From positions 79,046,846 to 79,110,845 of the forward strand of contig NC_067485.1 in NCBI RefSeq assembly GCF_947179515.1: a stretch of 64,000 bases of DNA, given 5' to 3'. The position numbers were made by a program, and so were the translations under genes. Below the pieces are notes generated by a model. That model worked only from the letters and a program-made list of their open reading frames with translations, was not told the origin of the DNA and did not search any database. Numbering within the stretch: position 1 is the first letter of the stretch; each line of letters begins with the position of its first letter. The stretch comes from Apodemus sylvaticus. Taxonomy: Eukaryota; Chordata; Mammalia; Rodentia; Muridae. Positions 43,935 to 58,800 of the stretch are shown here, piece by piece.

Positions 43935-46900
43935 TTTCCATACTCCTGTATACTGAGAAGGTGCAGAATCAGTGACATTCATTATGGTATCAGAGAGCAT
44001 ACTTATGCTTTATCCTGGCTTTTGAATACCAGTTTCCACTAACCTGAAACTACATAGAGAAATCCAGGATTGAAGATGGGAAAGTGAAATGGGCCCACAG
44101 TACCTTGCTGTGTCAGAAACTAAGGAAATGGATGAGAATAATGGGAACCTGGCAGATTCCAGAAGCCAGCTCTCTACATACCTTTCTAAACTATCAAGGT
44201 CATGAACAGCAAGGACTGTAGGGAAAGGGACTGTTAGAGGGTGTAAGAGATGAGGGGCACATGGTACCCAACCACAGTGGATACTTCCTGACTCTGTTAG
44301 AACAGTGAGCATACTTCAGTACAATCTAGAGATTAGACAATAATGTTCTGTTTCTGTAAGCCTCTTGATTGTGATCATTTTACTCTTTTATAGAAGTAAA
44401 TATATATCTATATTTATGTTAATAAATATATTTTAATCTAAATTTATATCTATCTATCTATCTATCTATCTCTGTATTTAGGGGTAAAGGGACTTAGTGG
44501 TTGCAATGTGGTCTAAAGCAGCATGGGGGAAGAATTCATTACATGATGTAACTAGAAGTAAGTAGACCTGCATAGAGAGTAGGCTTTGGGGAACAGTGGT
44601 GAAGCGCGTGGGAGAACGAGAGTCTGTAAATGGTGTGTGAGATTTCCTGACATCCAGACTAAAAAGCTAGTGGGCATTTAAAGAATTAGGTTGTCGGGCA
44701 GAGGCAAGTGGAGAAGGGCGAGGGGACACTCATGGTGGAGAACTCTTCGTGGAGGGGCTGCTGAAGCCTGGCCGGAGAAGGGAAATCCAGCATGATCGTC
44801 CTCTAGCTTAAGTAAAAGCCCATCAACTGAGAACACTCCTCCCCAAAGGCAGAGGGACAGGGTGACAGGATGAGTCACAAGCGTGTAATCTGAACACTCA
44901 GGAGGCTCAGGTGTGAGGATTGCAATCTGGAGGCCATCTTGGCTAAAGGACTTGTCTTCAAACACAAAGAGGGAAATAAAAATCAAGATTTCAGAAGCAC
45001 CATGGTGAACCTATAATTTGGAACTATACCTTAAAGATACAGCAATTTAGATTTATCTGTGTCTCTCCTCCAAATCAACTCATTAAAAGTGTACATAGGA
45101 CTGGAGAGATGGCTCGGCGGTCCGGTGCACTGCCTGTATTTCCAGAGGACCTAGGTTTGGTTTGTAGGACCACATGTAAGCTTATAGTCATCTGTAACTC
45201 CAGTTCCAGGGGATCTGGTGCCTTCTGGCTTCTATGGCACCAGACTTGCACACAACACAGTATATAAATACATGCAGGCAAAACAGTCACACACAAAACA
45301 AAAAAAATCAAATTAAAAAAAGTATGCATAGCAAGTGATAGTATGATAGCAAGTGACATAAAATTCTTAGAATTCCATATAAGTATGTGTACTATAGAGT
45401 TAGTCATGAATGTAGAATATACACCAGTTTAAAAATGATGGTCAGCGGCTTCATTCCTCCTAGTAATGTTTTTTTTCTTTCAGGAAATATACAGCCTTCT
45501 ATAACCAGGCAAGACTTCCAGTGGAGGGATTGGGACACCAACCCAGCCATAAAAGCTTAGAACCACAATTTGTCCTGCCTACACAATGTGCAGGGTAAAA
45601 GATGGAGCAGAATTCGAGGGAGAGGCCAACCAGTGATTGGCCCAGCTTGAGATCCACGCCACGAGAGGGAGCCCAAGGCTGATATTGCTAAAGATATTCT
45701 GTTACACGTGCAACCAGGAGCTTAGCGTAACTCATCAGAGAGGCTCCACCCACCAACTGATGGAGCCAGATGCAGAGACTCACAGCCAACCATTCATTAA
45801 GCGGACCTTGGGGAAGCCTGTGGAAGAGCAGGGAGAAAGGATTGTGGGAACCAGATGAGTCAAGGGTACCACAGGAAAATCTACAGGATCAACTAACCTG
45901 GGCCCATGGGGGCTCACAGAGAGCATCCATGGAGCTGCCACGGGCCTCTGCACACGTGTAACGGCAGTTGTGCAGCTAGGTCGTCATGTGGGACCCGTAG
46001 AGTGGGAGCAGGGACTCTCCGACTGCACTGCCAATGGACCTCTTCCTCCTGGTCTAGCACCCGCAGAGGAGCCCCTAGGCCTATGCCACTGGATGTGCCG
46101 AGGTTGGCCATAGCCACTCGAGGCTCCCTTGTTCTGAGGAGAAGGGAAGGAGAGGTAGATGGGGTGGGAAGGGAGGTGAGAGGGAAGTTCTGCCAGGAGA
46201 GGAGGGAAAGGTAGCTTTGATCAATCAGGATGTAAAGTAAAATAACTTAATAAAGAAACGGAAAGAAATACACAGTAACACCTGGCCGGGGGCGGGGCAC
46301 ACCGCTAATCTCAGTACTTGGGTGGCAGAGACAAGTTTGAGGCCAGCCTGGTCTACAGAATGAGTTCCTGGATAGTCAGGGCTACACAGAGAAACCCTGT
46401 CTTGAAAACCTAAAAAGGAAAGGAAGGTAGGAAGGAAACATAACTTAGCTTTGTTTGACTGGAAAAAAGCAGTAAATAAAACAAACAAGAACAGAAAGGT
46501 TTGAGTTAAGTCTGCCAGATTCAGTGTTCAATCTAGGAACATGAGTAAATACAACTTTTGCATATGTTTTGTTCTTTTTAAATCATTATTATTCTCTTCT
46601 ATATTATATCCCAACTACACTTTTTCCCTCCCTCTCCTCTAGGACTCACACCCACAGCCACATAGCATTATGTGGTTCTTAAAAAAAAAACGATTGAGAG
46701 AGAATGGGGAGGGAGGGAGGGAGGGAGGAGGGGGGAGAGAGAGAGGTCTCAGAACATCTAGGGATAGCAAGTGAAAGTAGTTTTTATCTCGCTTACAACC
46801 GGAATGTTTTCCTAGACAACTCATTGGTTCAAAACTGGCTAATTGAGCTGTGAGCTTGAAACAGTGATATGCATGTTGTCTGTTTATAAGTAGTTTTCAG

Positions 46901-49900
46901 AGTATAAAACCATGACTCCAATGTAGATATGATACTCTTTGGATAACATATTTTCAAGATTTGACTCAGCTCCTGGAGGAACCAAGCAGACATTAAAACT
47001 GGTTCAAAAAAGAATGCAAGAAGACAGTGATCAGGAGTATTAAGTCACGCTGTAACCCTCTGGTTTGAGAGATGACACCTGGATCCCTTTCGGACAGGAT
47101 ACACATAGGCTCTTCCTCGGCATTATGAGCTAGCTACAGGTTACCAAGTTCATATTCAGGTATAATGAAAAATCACATGATGGTTGGCTATATGTAGACT
47201 TTATAATTTAAATTTTTCTGTAGGATTCATAGTTTAGTATTTCATAAGGTTGAATGATTTTGAGGATTTGAGGGAAACAGTCACATGTTTTGAAATGTAA
47301 TAAATAAATGTGGGTGTCCTGCATGGCAGCAATTCCAGCAATATGGAGGTGGAGAGAAAGGTTCAAGAGTTCAAGGCCAGCCTGGGCTACATAAGAACCT
47401 GTCTCAAAGCACACCAAAACAAAACAAGTTTAAACAAATCCAGGTTTTTTTGCATATTGCCTAAAGTGCACACAGCCCTGAAGTTAGTCCTTTGTAAAAA
47501 CCAAAGCACAATGTGTGAAATATGGCAGTCCTTCTGTGCAGTACTTTGTGGAGTAGGGAAGTGGAATAATTTGTCTTTGTAATTGTGCCTCGTACTCTTA
47601 TTATTTTAATTTTTTTGTGTATGGGAATTTGCTTGCCTGTATGTCTGTGTACTACATTTATGCCGGGACCTGTGGAGGCCAGAAGAAGGTGTAAGTTCTG
47701 GAACTGCTGTTACAGACAGTTGTGAGTCAGTATATAGGTTCTGGGAATCAAACCCAAGTCCTCTGGGAAGTGAACCCAGTGCCCCTAACCACTCAACCAT
47801 CTCTGCTGCCCCAGTTGTAACTGGGATGGAAATCATTGCTGATGCAGATCTTACATGATGGCTTTTATTGACAAAGCTCTATGACAGATCTGAAGCTTCT
47901 GGTGATTATGAGGAAGGAATTTGCATCCTTTGACAGGAGAGGCAAAGGCAGCTCCTAGTTGAGTTGCTCGTTGAGGGGCGTCTTCCTGCTGTGTCTAAGC
48001 TGAGTAGGTGGTAGTCTAGTGGAAGAGGACTTGCTGGCCAGAGTCTTTCTTACGTAACCGTTTCAGAGCCCGAGTGGGTCTCAGTGTTACAGTGCTTGCC
48101 TGGCTTGTTTAGGTTGTGTCAGGTCCTAGCGACAGTCAAAGTTGGTTTTTTTGTTTGTTTGTTTTTTGTTTTTGTTTGTTTTTGGTTTTTGGATTTTGGG
48201 TTTTTTGGATTTGGGTTTTCAAGAAAGGGTTTCTCTGTGTAGTCCTGGCTGTCCTGGAACTCACTCTGTAGACCATGCTGGCCTCGAACTCAGAAATCTA
48301 CCTGCTTCTGCCTCCCAAGTGCTGGGATTAAAGGTGTGTGCCACCAACGCCCGCCTTTTAAGTTGTTCTTAACTTTTAAGAGCTTACTTTTTCTTCTCAG
48401 TTTTGTTGTTGTTGTTTGTTTTTTGGATTTTTTTTTTCCTCTTCCATGGGTTAGATCTTGAAAGTCCACAGGAGTCATCTGGGTTTTGTACTGTGTAGGT
48501 AATTTTAATTAGATTTTTTTTTCAGAACCTGCAGTTGCCCAGTAGGGGGCAACAACCCCCTCTGTAGAGGCTACTGTAGTCTGATCGTGCCCGGAAGAGT
48601 TTGTGACTGTCCTTGTGTTCTGTCTTACCCAAAAGTCCATTTCCAACCCCCTTGATATTTACCTAAGCAGGGTCTGTTGGTAATCAAGCGCATCTTCCCA
48701 CTGAACAGTTGTATTTCTGTTAATTCCTGGTTGAAGCAAATACTAGACTGTTTGAATTACTTTTTTACTCAAAAATGTCTTTTTCTAACTCTCAACCAAA
48801 AAGAAAAGGACATTTTAACTTTGTTTGTATTAAAACTTACCTGTAAATAGAAGTGTTTAGGTATAATTTATCCATCAGGTATTTTCATTTTCCGTAAACC
48901 TTTTGCAGAAATGACCCTTTAAGAATAGGTAACCTGAGTGTATGCATAGGCAAGTTCCCACCGGCATCTCTTCTCCCAAAAAATACTTGCTCTCTCTAGT
49001 CCCTGTGAGTGTGTGTGTGCATGTACGTACCATGTTCTCACTAGTCCCTGTGTGTGTGTGTGTGTGTGCATGTATGTGCCATGTTCTCACTAGTCCCTGT
49101 GTGAGTGTGTGTGTGCATGTATGTACCATGTTCTCACTAGTCCCTGTGTGTGTGTGTGCATGTATGTGCCATGTTCTCACTAGTCCCTGTGTGAGTGTGT
49201 GCATGTATGTACCATGTTCTCACTAGTCCCTGTGTGTGTGTGTATATGCATGTATGTGCCATGTTCTCACTAGTCCCTGTGTGAGTGTGTGTGTGCATGT
49301 ATGTACCATGTTCTCACTAGTCCCTGTGTGTGTGTGTACATGTATGTGCCATGTTCTCACTAGTCCCTGTGTGTGTGTGTGCATGTAGTACCATGTTTTC
49401 ACTAGTCCCTGTGTGTGTGTGTACATGTACGTACCATGTTCTCACTAGTCCCTGTGTGTGTGTGTGCATGTATGTGCCATGCTCTATCTAGTCCCTGTGT
49501 GTGTATGCATGTTTGTGCCATGTTCTCACTAGTCCCTGTGTGTGTATGCATGTACATACCATGTTCTCACTAGTCCCTGTGTGTGTGTGTGTGCATGTAT
49601 GTGCCATGCTCTCTCTAGTCCCTGTATGTGTGTATGCATGTATGTGCCATGTTCTCACTAGTCCCTGTGTGAGTGTATGTGTGCATGTGCCATGCTCTCT
49701 CTAGTCCCTGTGTCTGTGTGTGTGCGCGCGTGCGCACGCGCGCGCATGTGTGTGCATGTGTGTGCCATGCTCTCAGTAGTCCCTGTGTGTGTATGCATGT
49801 ACGCGCCATGTTCTCACTAGTCCCTGTGTGAGTGTGTGTGTGCGCGTGTATGTGCCATGTTCTTGGAGGCCAGAGGAAGGTGCTGGGCACCGTCCTCTGC

Positions 49901-51066
49901 TGCTCTTTATCTCAGCAGACTTGGGGCTTCCCCTTTCTGTTAGGGAGGCTGGCCAGTGCTCTTACCTGCTTGTCTCTACCCTGCAGTGCTGGGGTTACAG
50001 GCGTGGGTAGCCATGTCTGCTTTTGTGCTGAGGGGTTAAGCGTGGGTCCCTATACTTGCTGCACTGAGCACACACATCACTGCCTCATCCCAGTTCTTCC
50101 CAGCCCTGCCCAGACCCTTGAGAGACAGTGCCCGTGTAATGCCTCTTGGCCTTGAACTTGCTGTCTAGTGAAGGGTGCCTTGGGCTCCTGGTTCCTGCCT
50201 CTATTGGCCATGTGTGGGATTACAGGGCATATGCCTTCACACTTGGCTTTAGACGCTGGCATTGTTTAAGTATTCAGAAGGTACCACTGATTTGTCCCTC
50301 ATATACCACGTACTTGGTGACATCTGTGTTTTCAGAGGTATGGGGTTTGATTGTTTTGGAAAGTACTATTTAAGAAATTGATTATTTTATTTCTCTTTCT
50401 GGTAAATACTATTTTCTTGGTGATTTAATTGAGAACAGGAATGAGAACAATAATTTGTATTATATATAATTCTATTTTTGATACCCTAACTAAAACATTG
50501 AGATATCCATCATGATTTCTGTATCTTTTCTAATAATGTTGACTTGCTCGTGATTTGTTTTCTGTCTCTATAGGCACCAGAGTTTCCTGAGTTCAACAGT
50601 CAAGTCCAAGAAGCTATCAATTCCCTGGGGGGCAGTGTCTTCCCGAAGCTTAACTGGAGTGCCCCAAGGGTAGGAAGACACAGAAAACTCACTGTTTCAA
50701 TAATTGTTTGTTTTATTCTTTATTTCATTTTATATTCCCCCAGAGGATCTAATGTACCTTCCATTGCATTCCTAATTTCAGGAAAAATACTGTTGAGATT
50801 ATTACACTTTTCCTCTGTTGTTTTATTCTTTTGATTTTGCTGTTTGTACTTTATGTGAAATACTATGCATTCTGCCAAGAGGCAGTGTGGTCTCTTGTAT
50901 TGCCAATTGTGCTAGCATTCTAGGTATGTTCATAGTTTGCTTTATTAAAACTTCACTCACTCAGTTGAGCAAGATTTTCTCTACTGAAAAGTACTAATAA
51001 ATATGTTGGAGCAGAGAGATAGCTCAGTGGGTGAAAGGGCCTGCCATCTGGCCAGATGACATCCTT

Positions 51067-51107
<41 letters not shown>

Positions 51108-52812
51108 TGTGCACAGTGGCTGTCCTTTTGCAGGCACCCTGTCCTCATCGGAGGTCGACTACTCCCTCAGTCTCTATTTTGCATCTTTAGAGTTAATAGT
51201 TGCATTATTTTTTATTCATCTGTATGGTTTGCTGTGTACATACTGATGTTTTTATGGAATTAAATATGATATTAGGTATACTTTCTTTAACTAGAAGTTC
51301 ATGCAGAAGTTTTTTAATTCATTTTTAGTTTCTCAACCAACTTTTCATCTATATGAATAATGTTTTAAATTTCCTTTGTTTCCCTCTTAAGATAGGAAGA
51401 TTAATTATTTCTGCTTATAAATTCCTTATGCACCTGTTCATTTGCTTATGGAATGACTTGTGTGAACCAGTGCTTTTTCTATGCAGTGTGGATAATTGGA
51501 CAGTTTGGGTAATTGTTGGTGTTTTCAGTGTGTAGTTTAACCTGGGTCTGGTCTGTCTATGGAAGTGTGACTTCCTCACTCTGCACTGAGCCCGGTTTCT
51601 TTGTGTCCAGTCAGCCCCTGCTTTAGGTTGCCATGGTGAAACTGTTTGACTTCCTTCCTTTTTTTTTTTTTAAATATTTATTTATTTATTATATGTGAGT
51701 ACACTGTAACTGTCTTAAGATGTTTCAGAGAAGGGCATCAGATCTCATTACGGATGTTTGTGAGCTACCATGTGGTTGCTGGGATTTGAACTCAGGACCT
51801 TTGGAAGAGCAGTCAGTGCTCTTAACCACTGAGCCATCTCTCCAGCCCCTTGACTTTCTTCCTGATCAGATGGACGGGGTCTTAACTGCCCTGAGCATCC
51901 AAAGTCAGGTGCTTGTCGGTCGGTCGGTCGGTCGGTCGGTCGGTCGTCTCCCCCGACAGGAAGGACGGGAATAACTGCTCTTACTTTTGAGAGCAGCTGA
52001 TTCTTCATCACTTGAATCTCTGCGCTGGCCTGTGTGACTTCATTAATCCTCCTTCCATCTTAGCATGGAAAACATTGCAAAGTATTTGGCCCTGGTCTAA
52101 AATGTGTGGGTCCTCCTATCTCAGTGTGCATAACTACACTTTTTTGAACAAAAAACTACACTTGTTTATTTTGTTGGTGTCCTTGTATGTGCATTTTTGG
52201 AGGCCAGAGGACAGTTTGTGGGACATGGTTCTCTTCTTCCATGTGTGACCCAGATCCTGCCATCAGGTGGCCATTGCCTGCTGAGCCATCCTGGTCTTCC
52301 GTGTACGTAACTGAGCGTCGGGCCTGTGCTCACCCTGTTCTTTTTGTGACAAGTGTAGTTTGCCATCTGACCGCTCCATCGGTCTCCTCGGCTGGTCTTT
52401 AAGCCTGGAGGTGTGTGCATTACTGTCCTCCTTTGTGTGCCTGAGCTGCACTGTGGGCCGGGTTGTAACTCACACATGTTTATTGTTTAGGATGCATACT
52501 GGATAGCAATGAACAGTTCTCTGAAGTGTAAAACTCTCAGTGACATCTTCCTGCTTTTCAAGAGTTCCGACTTCATCACCCGTGACTTCACACAGCCGTA
52601 AGTGTCTTGTGAGTAGCCGCTTCCCTTGGTGACATTCCACTCCTCCATAACAGTTCTGCATCACAGGCTGCTTCTCGGCCCTCAGATGAGGGTTAGAGCA
52701 GATGTTTCTTTTTCTTTTAAATAAATGCTGTACAGTGGATATGCCTAACTGTCAAGATAGGCAGTTTGTTTTATATATAGCAAACATTTTGGTAATTTTC
52801 CTGTTAAAAATT

Positions 52813-52861
<49 letters not shown>

Positions 52862-55800
52862 TAGAAAATCATAACTACTCATGAGGAAAACAGGAAAGCT
52901 GTCCTGTAGAGGACAGTTACAGGCGGTGGTGCTCTCCCAGCACTGTCTGGATCCAGGGCTCAGACTCAGGTTCTCAGGCTCAGTACCAGATGCCTCCACC
53001 TCCTCAGCCATCGTGCCTGCCCACCTGCCCACTCTTCTTCGTCCAGGGCTCTCTTGTTTGCTTTATGTATATGCCTTTTGCTTGCATGTGTATGTCTGTG
53101 TGCCTCATGCATGCCTGTGACCTTGGAGCCTAGAAGACTGGACCTGGAGCTGGCGTTGTAGATGCTGCCTGCCGCAGGGGTGCTGGGCATTGAGCTGGGG
53201 CCTCTGGAAGGTCAGCTGGTGCTCATAGGCACTGTGCCAGCTCCACAGTTACACTTGACAGTGGGGTCCCGTTGTTCACACTGCTCTGTAGGTTATATTG
53301 CTACCAGACACAGGCAACGTGATGTGTTGAACAGTCCTCGTCTCTTCTATAAAGCTCTGCAATAAAGATCCTTAAAGTTGAGGATACACTTAAAAAAAAA
53401 ATAGATTTACTGTCTCCTCTTGATGGTCACTGTTCGACTAAAGAACTCAACCTGCTGCTGCTGATTATGGCCGTCCAGAGCACACACCACTGAGCGTGTG
53501 CTTCCCTTCTTTGCTTTGTCCCAAATGCAGAGAAGCTATTCTAGACATCCCTCCCCACTGTCTTCTAAACACCAGTTAGCTCAGCTAAACTAGCCTGCAA
53601 ACTCAGCTCTAAGCTACAGAAATGCCGTGCCGGCCTGCGTTTGCGCACAGCGACATACTAGCCACGCAGTTGGGTTGGTCCTGCCAGTGCGCTCTGCTCA
53701 GCCTCAGCTCCTATTTTCAAGGAGATCCTAGCATGACTAGGCTGTTAAGTCATCGAGTGTGTGTGATTAGTGTGCATGAGGCCTCGTGGTCAGTCCCTAG
53801 CATCGTCAAAAACAAAAACAAAACAAAAGCACCCCAAACATACAGAGGCAAGAGAGTTAAGCAGGCATTTCTATAGCCGTGTATTTCTGGCTTTATAGAA
53901 ATTAGCAAAATTAAAAACAAAACAAAACACTCTTCTTTATGGTTGGCCTCACTGGCACAGGTGTCCCTGGGGGGGGGGTGTTAATGGCCGTCATTTGTCA
54001 TTTTGATAATGTAGCAGTGCTTTTACATTTGTATTCTGGTAGATCCCCCTGGTTAGATGAAAGCTATTTCCTCTCATCTCCCACCTCCCATAAGGGCTTT
54101 TTTTTCTTTTTAAATCTAATGCCCCTCTTTTTTTTTTTTTTTTTTTTTTGGGGGGGGGGTTCTAGACAGAGTTTCTCTGTGTAGCCCTGGCTGTCCTTGA
54201 ACTCAGGACATCAGACCAGGATGACCTTGAACTCAGAAATCCACCTGCCTCTGCCTCCCAAGGGCTAGGATTAAAGGTGTGCATCACCACTGCCTGGCTT
54301 AAATCTAATGCCACGAATAAAGAGATTTTGAACTATATTACGCTCACACTGCTTTGTATCCATTAACTAATTGATAGGGCCTCTTAAGTGACTTATCCTT
54401 CATTGCAGAAAGAATGTGAAGACATCTTTGTCTTTCCAAACATAGGTTCTCATTGCTTTTAACTTTGAAGCTGATGGTTTTAAAAATCAGCTTTGCCATG
54501 CAGCAGTGGATGGTAAAACTACCAGCCAAGTTTTACATTTTTTTTTTTACTTTTTTAAAAAAAAAGATTTATTTCTTTCATATATGCAAGTACACAGTAG
54601 CTGTCTTCAGACACACCAGTAGAGGGCACTGGATCCCATTACAGATGGTGTGAGCCACCATGTGGTTGCTGGGATTTGAACTCAGGACCTCTGGACTTAA
54701 GGACTTAAGAGCAGTCAGTGCTCTTAAGGAGGAAGTCATGGCAGCAAGTGACCATGAGGTCTTAGATTTTCAGTGTTCGCCCACATATGGCCATGCTTCT
54801 GCTGTCGTCTGCTGGGGCGTTGGAGGGAACACTGTCCGCTCAGCCAGCCACCATGAGTTAGGCATCACTGAAGTGTAATCTCTGAGGTGCAAGCAGGAAG
54901 CAGGTAGTTAACAGGGAGAGCCTGAGCCTGCAGGCATGGCTTAGCTGCAGGGCACCGGCATAGCACCCTTGGAGCCCTGGGTTTGACCCCAGCTTAATAA
55001 AGTAGAAAAAACAGAGAAGACTTTTTGTCACCGTGTCTTTCAGAAGCTGTCCGAGATTAAGAGTGGAATTCTTTAGGTCCCAAGAGGTCAGGCAGTGTTT
55101 ACTCTGCTGAGGCCTAAATCTGCTCACGCACCGCTTCAGCGCCCCACTGCCAGGTACAGATCCTTTTCAGAGTGCCTCCATTAAGGTGTATAAGAGAGTA
55201 AGTTGTCAGTGATTATTCTGATAAATAATTGATCTGTGCCAGTTCTTACAGCAGCACAGAAATGAATTTGTATTGTTTACACTATTTTGAGGCTTACCTT
55301 GATTAAAGAAATCAACATTGTATTATAGTCAGGATTCTTTTAATGTTTTAGTTTTGTTGTTTTAATTGTGTGTATATTCCTGTGTGGAGGAACCATGTGT
55401 GCTCTTAACTACCGAACTCTCTTTCTCCAGTCTCTGTAGTAAGGATTTTAAGTTAACAAAAGCCAACTGAAAGTAGTTTACACACAGGGTTTATTGCCCC
55501 AACTATATTATTTCTAACATGTTTCCTGCCTATTTCAGGCTAATAGTTTGAGGGCTTCTTGTATCAGTTTATGCGTGTCCCTGGAAGTTAGGATGTGTTG
55601 GCTAGTTTTGTCACTGACCTAAGCTGCACTTACACGGTGCAGAGGTTTATTGTGAGTCATGGTTTTAGAGGTTTGCCTGTCACTGATGGCCGTTTTTTCA
55701 GTGTGTGGCAGCACAGTGCATCTTGGCAGGGATGTGTGCTGGGAGAGGCCTGTTCATCTATGGCAGCCCATAACAGAGTGAGACAGGAGGTGGTCAGGGT

Positions 55801-58800
55801 CCTGAGATCTCTGTCAGGGACACCCCCACTCACCCAACTTCCTTCAGGAGGCCCCATGTGCTGGAGGCCCCACTATCTCTCCAGACACTGAGGTGCTTTC
55901 ACTGTGAGCACGTGGCCTTTGAGGGACTTCAAGTTTCAAGGTGTATCAGGGGTGATTGTGAAGCACGGGTCCATCAGAGTCTGTTATAGCAAGGCTGCAG
56001 GGGGGTTGGGGGGGGGGGAGGCCAGGGGCGTGGATGGTCTGCCCAGGGTCTGCCACAGGCAATGTTTTCAGTAGAGTAATAAGTTCTGGTTTTGTTTTTC
56101 CTGTTCTTCATGTGATGACTGTAGACAAGATGCTTTAAAAAGCAGAGATTGAATTACATCACTACCATGAATCTGCATAGTATTTGCTGACCGAGTTATT
56201 TGCCTACACATCAGCGTTCTCTGTGGTTAGACTTACTGACTTACTAAACTTCTTCTATTTTATTGATTGTCAGTTCACTATGAAAAAACACCTGACGTTC
56301 AGTTAGCAAGGAGAAGAAAAAACTGAGTGAGTAAAAAAGTAAATCCAGCCATCAAGGGCTCAGATTAAAAAGAATAGCTTTGACCCGGCTTGTTTTGGGT
56401 TGTTTGTTTGTTTGTTTGCTTGCTTGCTTGTTTGTTTGTTTTTTGTCTTAGCAATTCACACTTAGCTACATTCAGCATAATACTTTTCTTAACATTATCA
56501 CAAAACTGGTTTTTACAGTAAGATGACCACCATCTGCAGGTCCATAGACCTCCAGTGGATATTTAAAATCAGATACTACTGAACACCATGTATACTGGCT
56601 TTCTTTTCCTATGCATATTCGCCTATGATAAGTTCCACCTTTTCCCTTCCAGAAATGCACATTATGGCTTCTTTGGACATATTTGACTTGCTAGCTCTTG
56701 GGGTCATTATTATAGTTCAATAGGGTTACTTGAACACAAGTAGTACAATACCAACGTAGTCCAACTTAATACCACACTAGTAACACATGGGTAGTATGTA
56801 ACAAATAGATACACTAAAAAGTTGTTTCTGAAATTTTTAAAAATAAATGATCATAATTACAGGCAACTAAACTGTTGAAGACTTATATAATCCCAGATGA
56901 AGTTCAGCCAGAGCTCTCGGTGTGAATCTCGGGTGTACATGGACCTGGCATAGCCACACCCATGTTATGGTGGACCTGGCATAGCCACACCCGTGTTATG
57001 GTGGACCTGGCATAGCCACACCCGTGTTATGGTGGACCTGGCATAGCTGTGCCCATGTCATGTTCCAGCTTTACTCACTTAGATGACAGTGTGTATGATT
57101 TTCATGTCTTAGTTCCTTTCCGTTACAGTGAAACACTGTAACTGAAGAAAGGGGTTCTTTGGGTTTATGGTTGCAGGCGGTTAGTGTCCATGATGGCGGA
57201 GCGAAGGCATGATGGAGGAGTGGCTGGGAGCCCCCGTCTTAAACCATGAGCAAGAAGCAGGCAGAACTGACCAGGAGTGGTGCAGGGCTTTGAACCCTCA
57301 AAGCACATGCTCAGCAAGGACACGCCTCCTAAGCTGTTCAAACACTGCCACCAGCTGGGGACCAGGTTTTCTAATGCCTGCGACCATAGAGGACATTTCT
57401 TTCAAACCACCCAGGTCTGATTTTAAAAGAGAGCGTTTTGCCTCTTTGGAGAAAAGATTTATGATAATTCCAATCGCCCTTCCTTCACTCGTATCTTTCC
57501 CTTTCTACTGATGTTGAAAAATCTAAAGAAATGGCGTCTGCTTGTCAGATAGGCTCTTTCACCAAAACTCGAATTTCCCCTTTGCTGAAAGTCTTACCTT
57601 TGTTTTCTGCCAGTGCTCTAAGTTTTCTTCCATATAATAAGACCTTGTTTAGTGTGAAACACAATGTTGTAATCTGCCAGCTTTTTTTTTTTTGAAGAAA
57701 GAGTTGTTACTATGATCAGGTTGGCCCATCTTCTGCTCATCTGAGCTCCTGGACAGGTTCCCAGTGGCCTTTCTCTTCAGCCTCTACAGTCTCAGCAGCA
57801 CTCTCTCCTTCACGAACACACTTAGCCGTCTGGTTAATTATCTCCAGAAGAAAATGCTTACAGCGATAACCTCCGATAGCACATATGTTCCAAAACTACT
57901 CATGGAAAAATTACATAAATGTTAAACCAGTTAAAAATAATGAGATAGGGTGGTAGAATGCAAACGTGCACTAAAATGTATTTTTTTAAGTACTAATAAG
58001 ATCACTAACTGAGGGAGGAATTGGTACGTGTAGGAATAGAGAAGCATTTTGTGTGTGTGTGTAAGTTGAGGCTGAGGAGATGGATCAGTCTGAAGCGCAA
58101 GCGGGGACCTGAGTGTGGTCCCCAAGACCCACACAAGGCTGGACATGGCTGTCCTTCAGGAAGAGACATCTTCCCTTCAGGAAGAGAGGGAGGCCAGAGC
58201 TTGACGGCTCGCTAGGACAGTCCTGCAGTGTCTGCTCCAGTTGCTGCAAGTGTTGGGAAAGATGAGATGTGGCCTTGTTGGAGGAGGTGTGTCCCAGCGG
58301 GTGGTCTGGAAGGTTTCAGAAGCTAACGTGATTGTGTGTGTGTGTGTGTGTGTCTGTGTCTGCCTTGTGGCTCCAGTTTGTAAGCGCTCAGGTACTGCTC
58401 CATCCCCATGCCTTGCTTGCCCCCCTCCTCGCTGGTCATGGTGTTTGGTGAGGTGAGAGAGAAGCAGCTGAGAGGGGTATACAGAGCCCAAGGTCTTGAT
58501 TGTGAGTTTATTCTCATCCTCTGGTTCATTGATTGTTTTCTTCCTCTCACTCCCTTCCTCTTGCTTCTACTTTTCCTCTCTCTTCTTTTTTCTCTTTTCC
58601 ATTTTATTTACTTACACACTGTTGCAGGCTGACCTGGAACTTATTATGTAGCCCAGGCTAGCCTAGAAGTCTTAATAGTACTCCTGGGTCAGCTCAGCCT
58701 CCTGGGTCATGATACAAACGTGCACCATCACACCAAGCAGTTCCTGTTTTCCTCCCTTAGCCTGGATTATTTGCCTGAGACATAGATTATCTAACCTAGA

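Larger units (their letters stand above)
41726..50573 (+). other. Cdc123 intron 4
   Basis: 8.8 kb. Holds L1 3'-end fragments (42475-42650, 45481-46262), B2/B3 copies, (TC)n(GT)n, B1 copies and the TG-rich minisatellite (48995-49870). No exon is supported. Confidence 0.65.

Noticed and set aside
45637..46214. Several open frames on both strands
   Set aside because: All lie in a LINE-1 3'UTR remnant, which is non-coding.
48875..49890. Open frames rich in His-Thr or Val-Cys
   Set aside because: They are translations of the TG-rich minisatellite.
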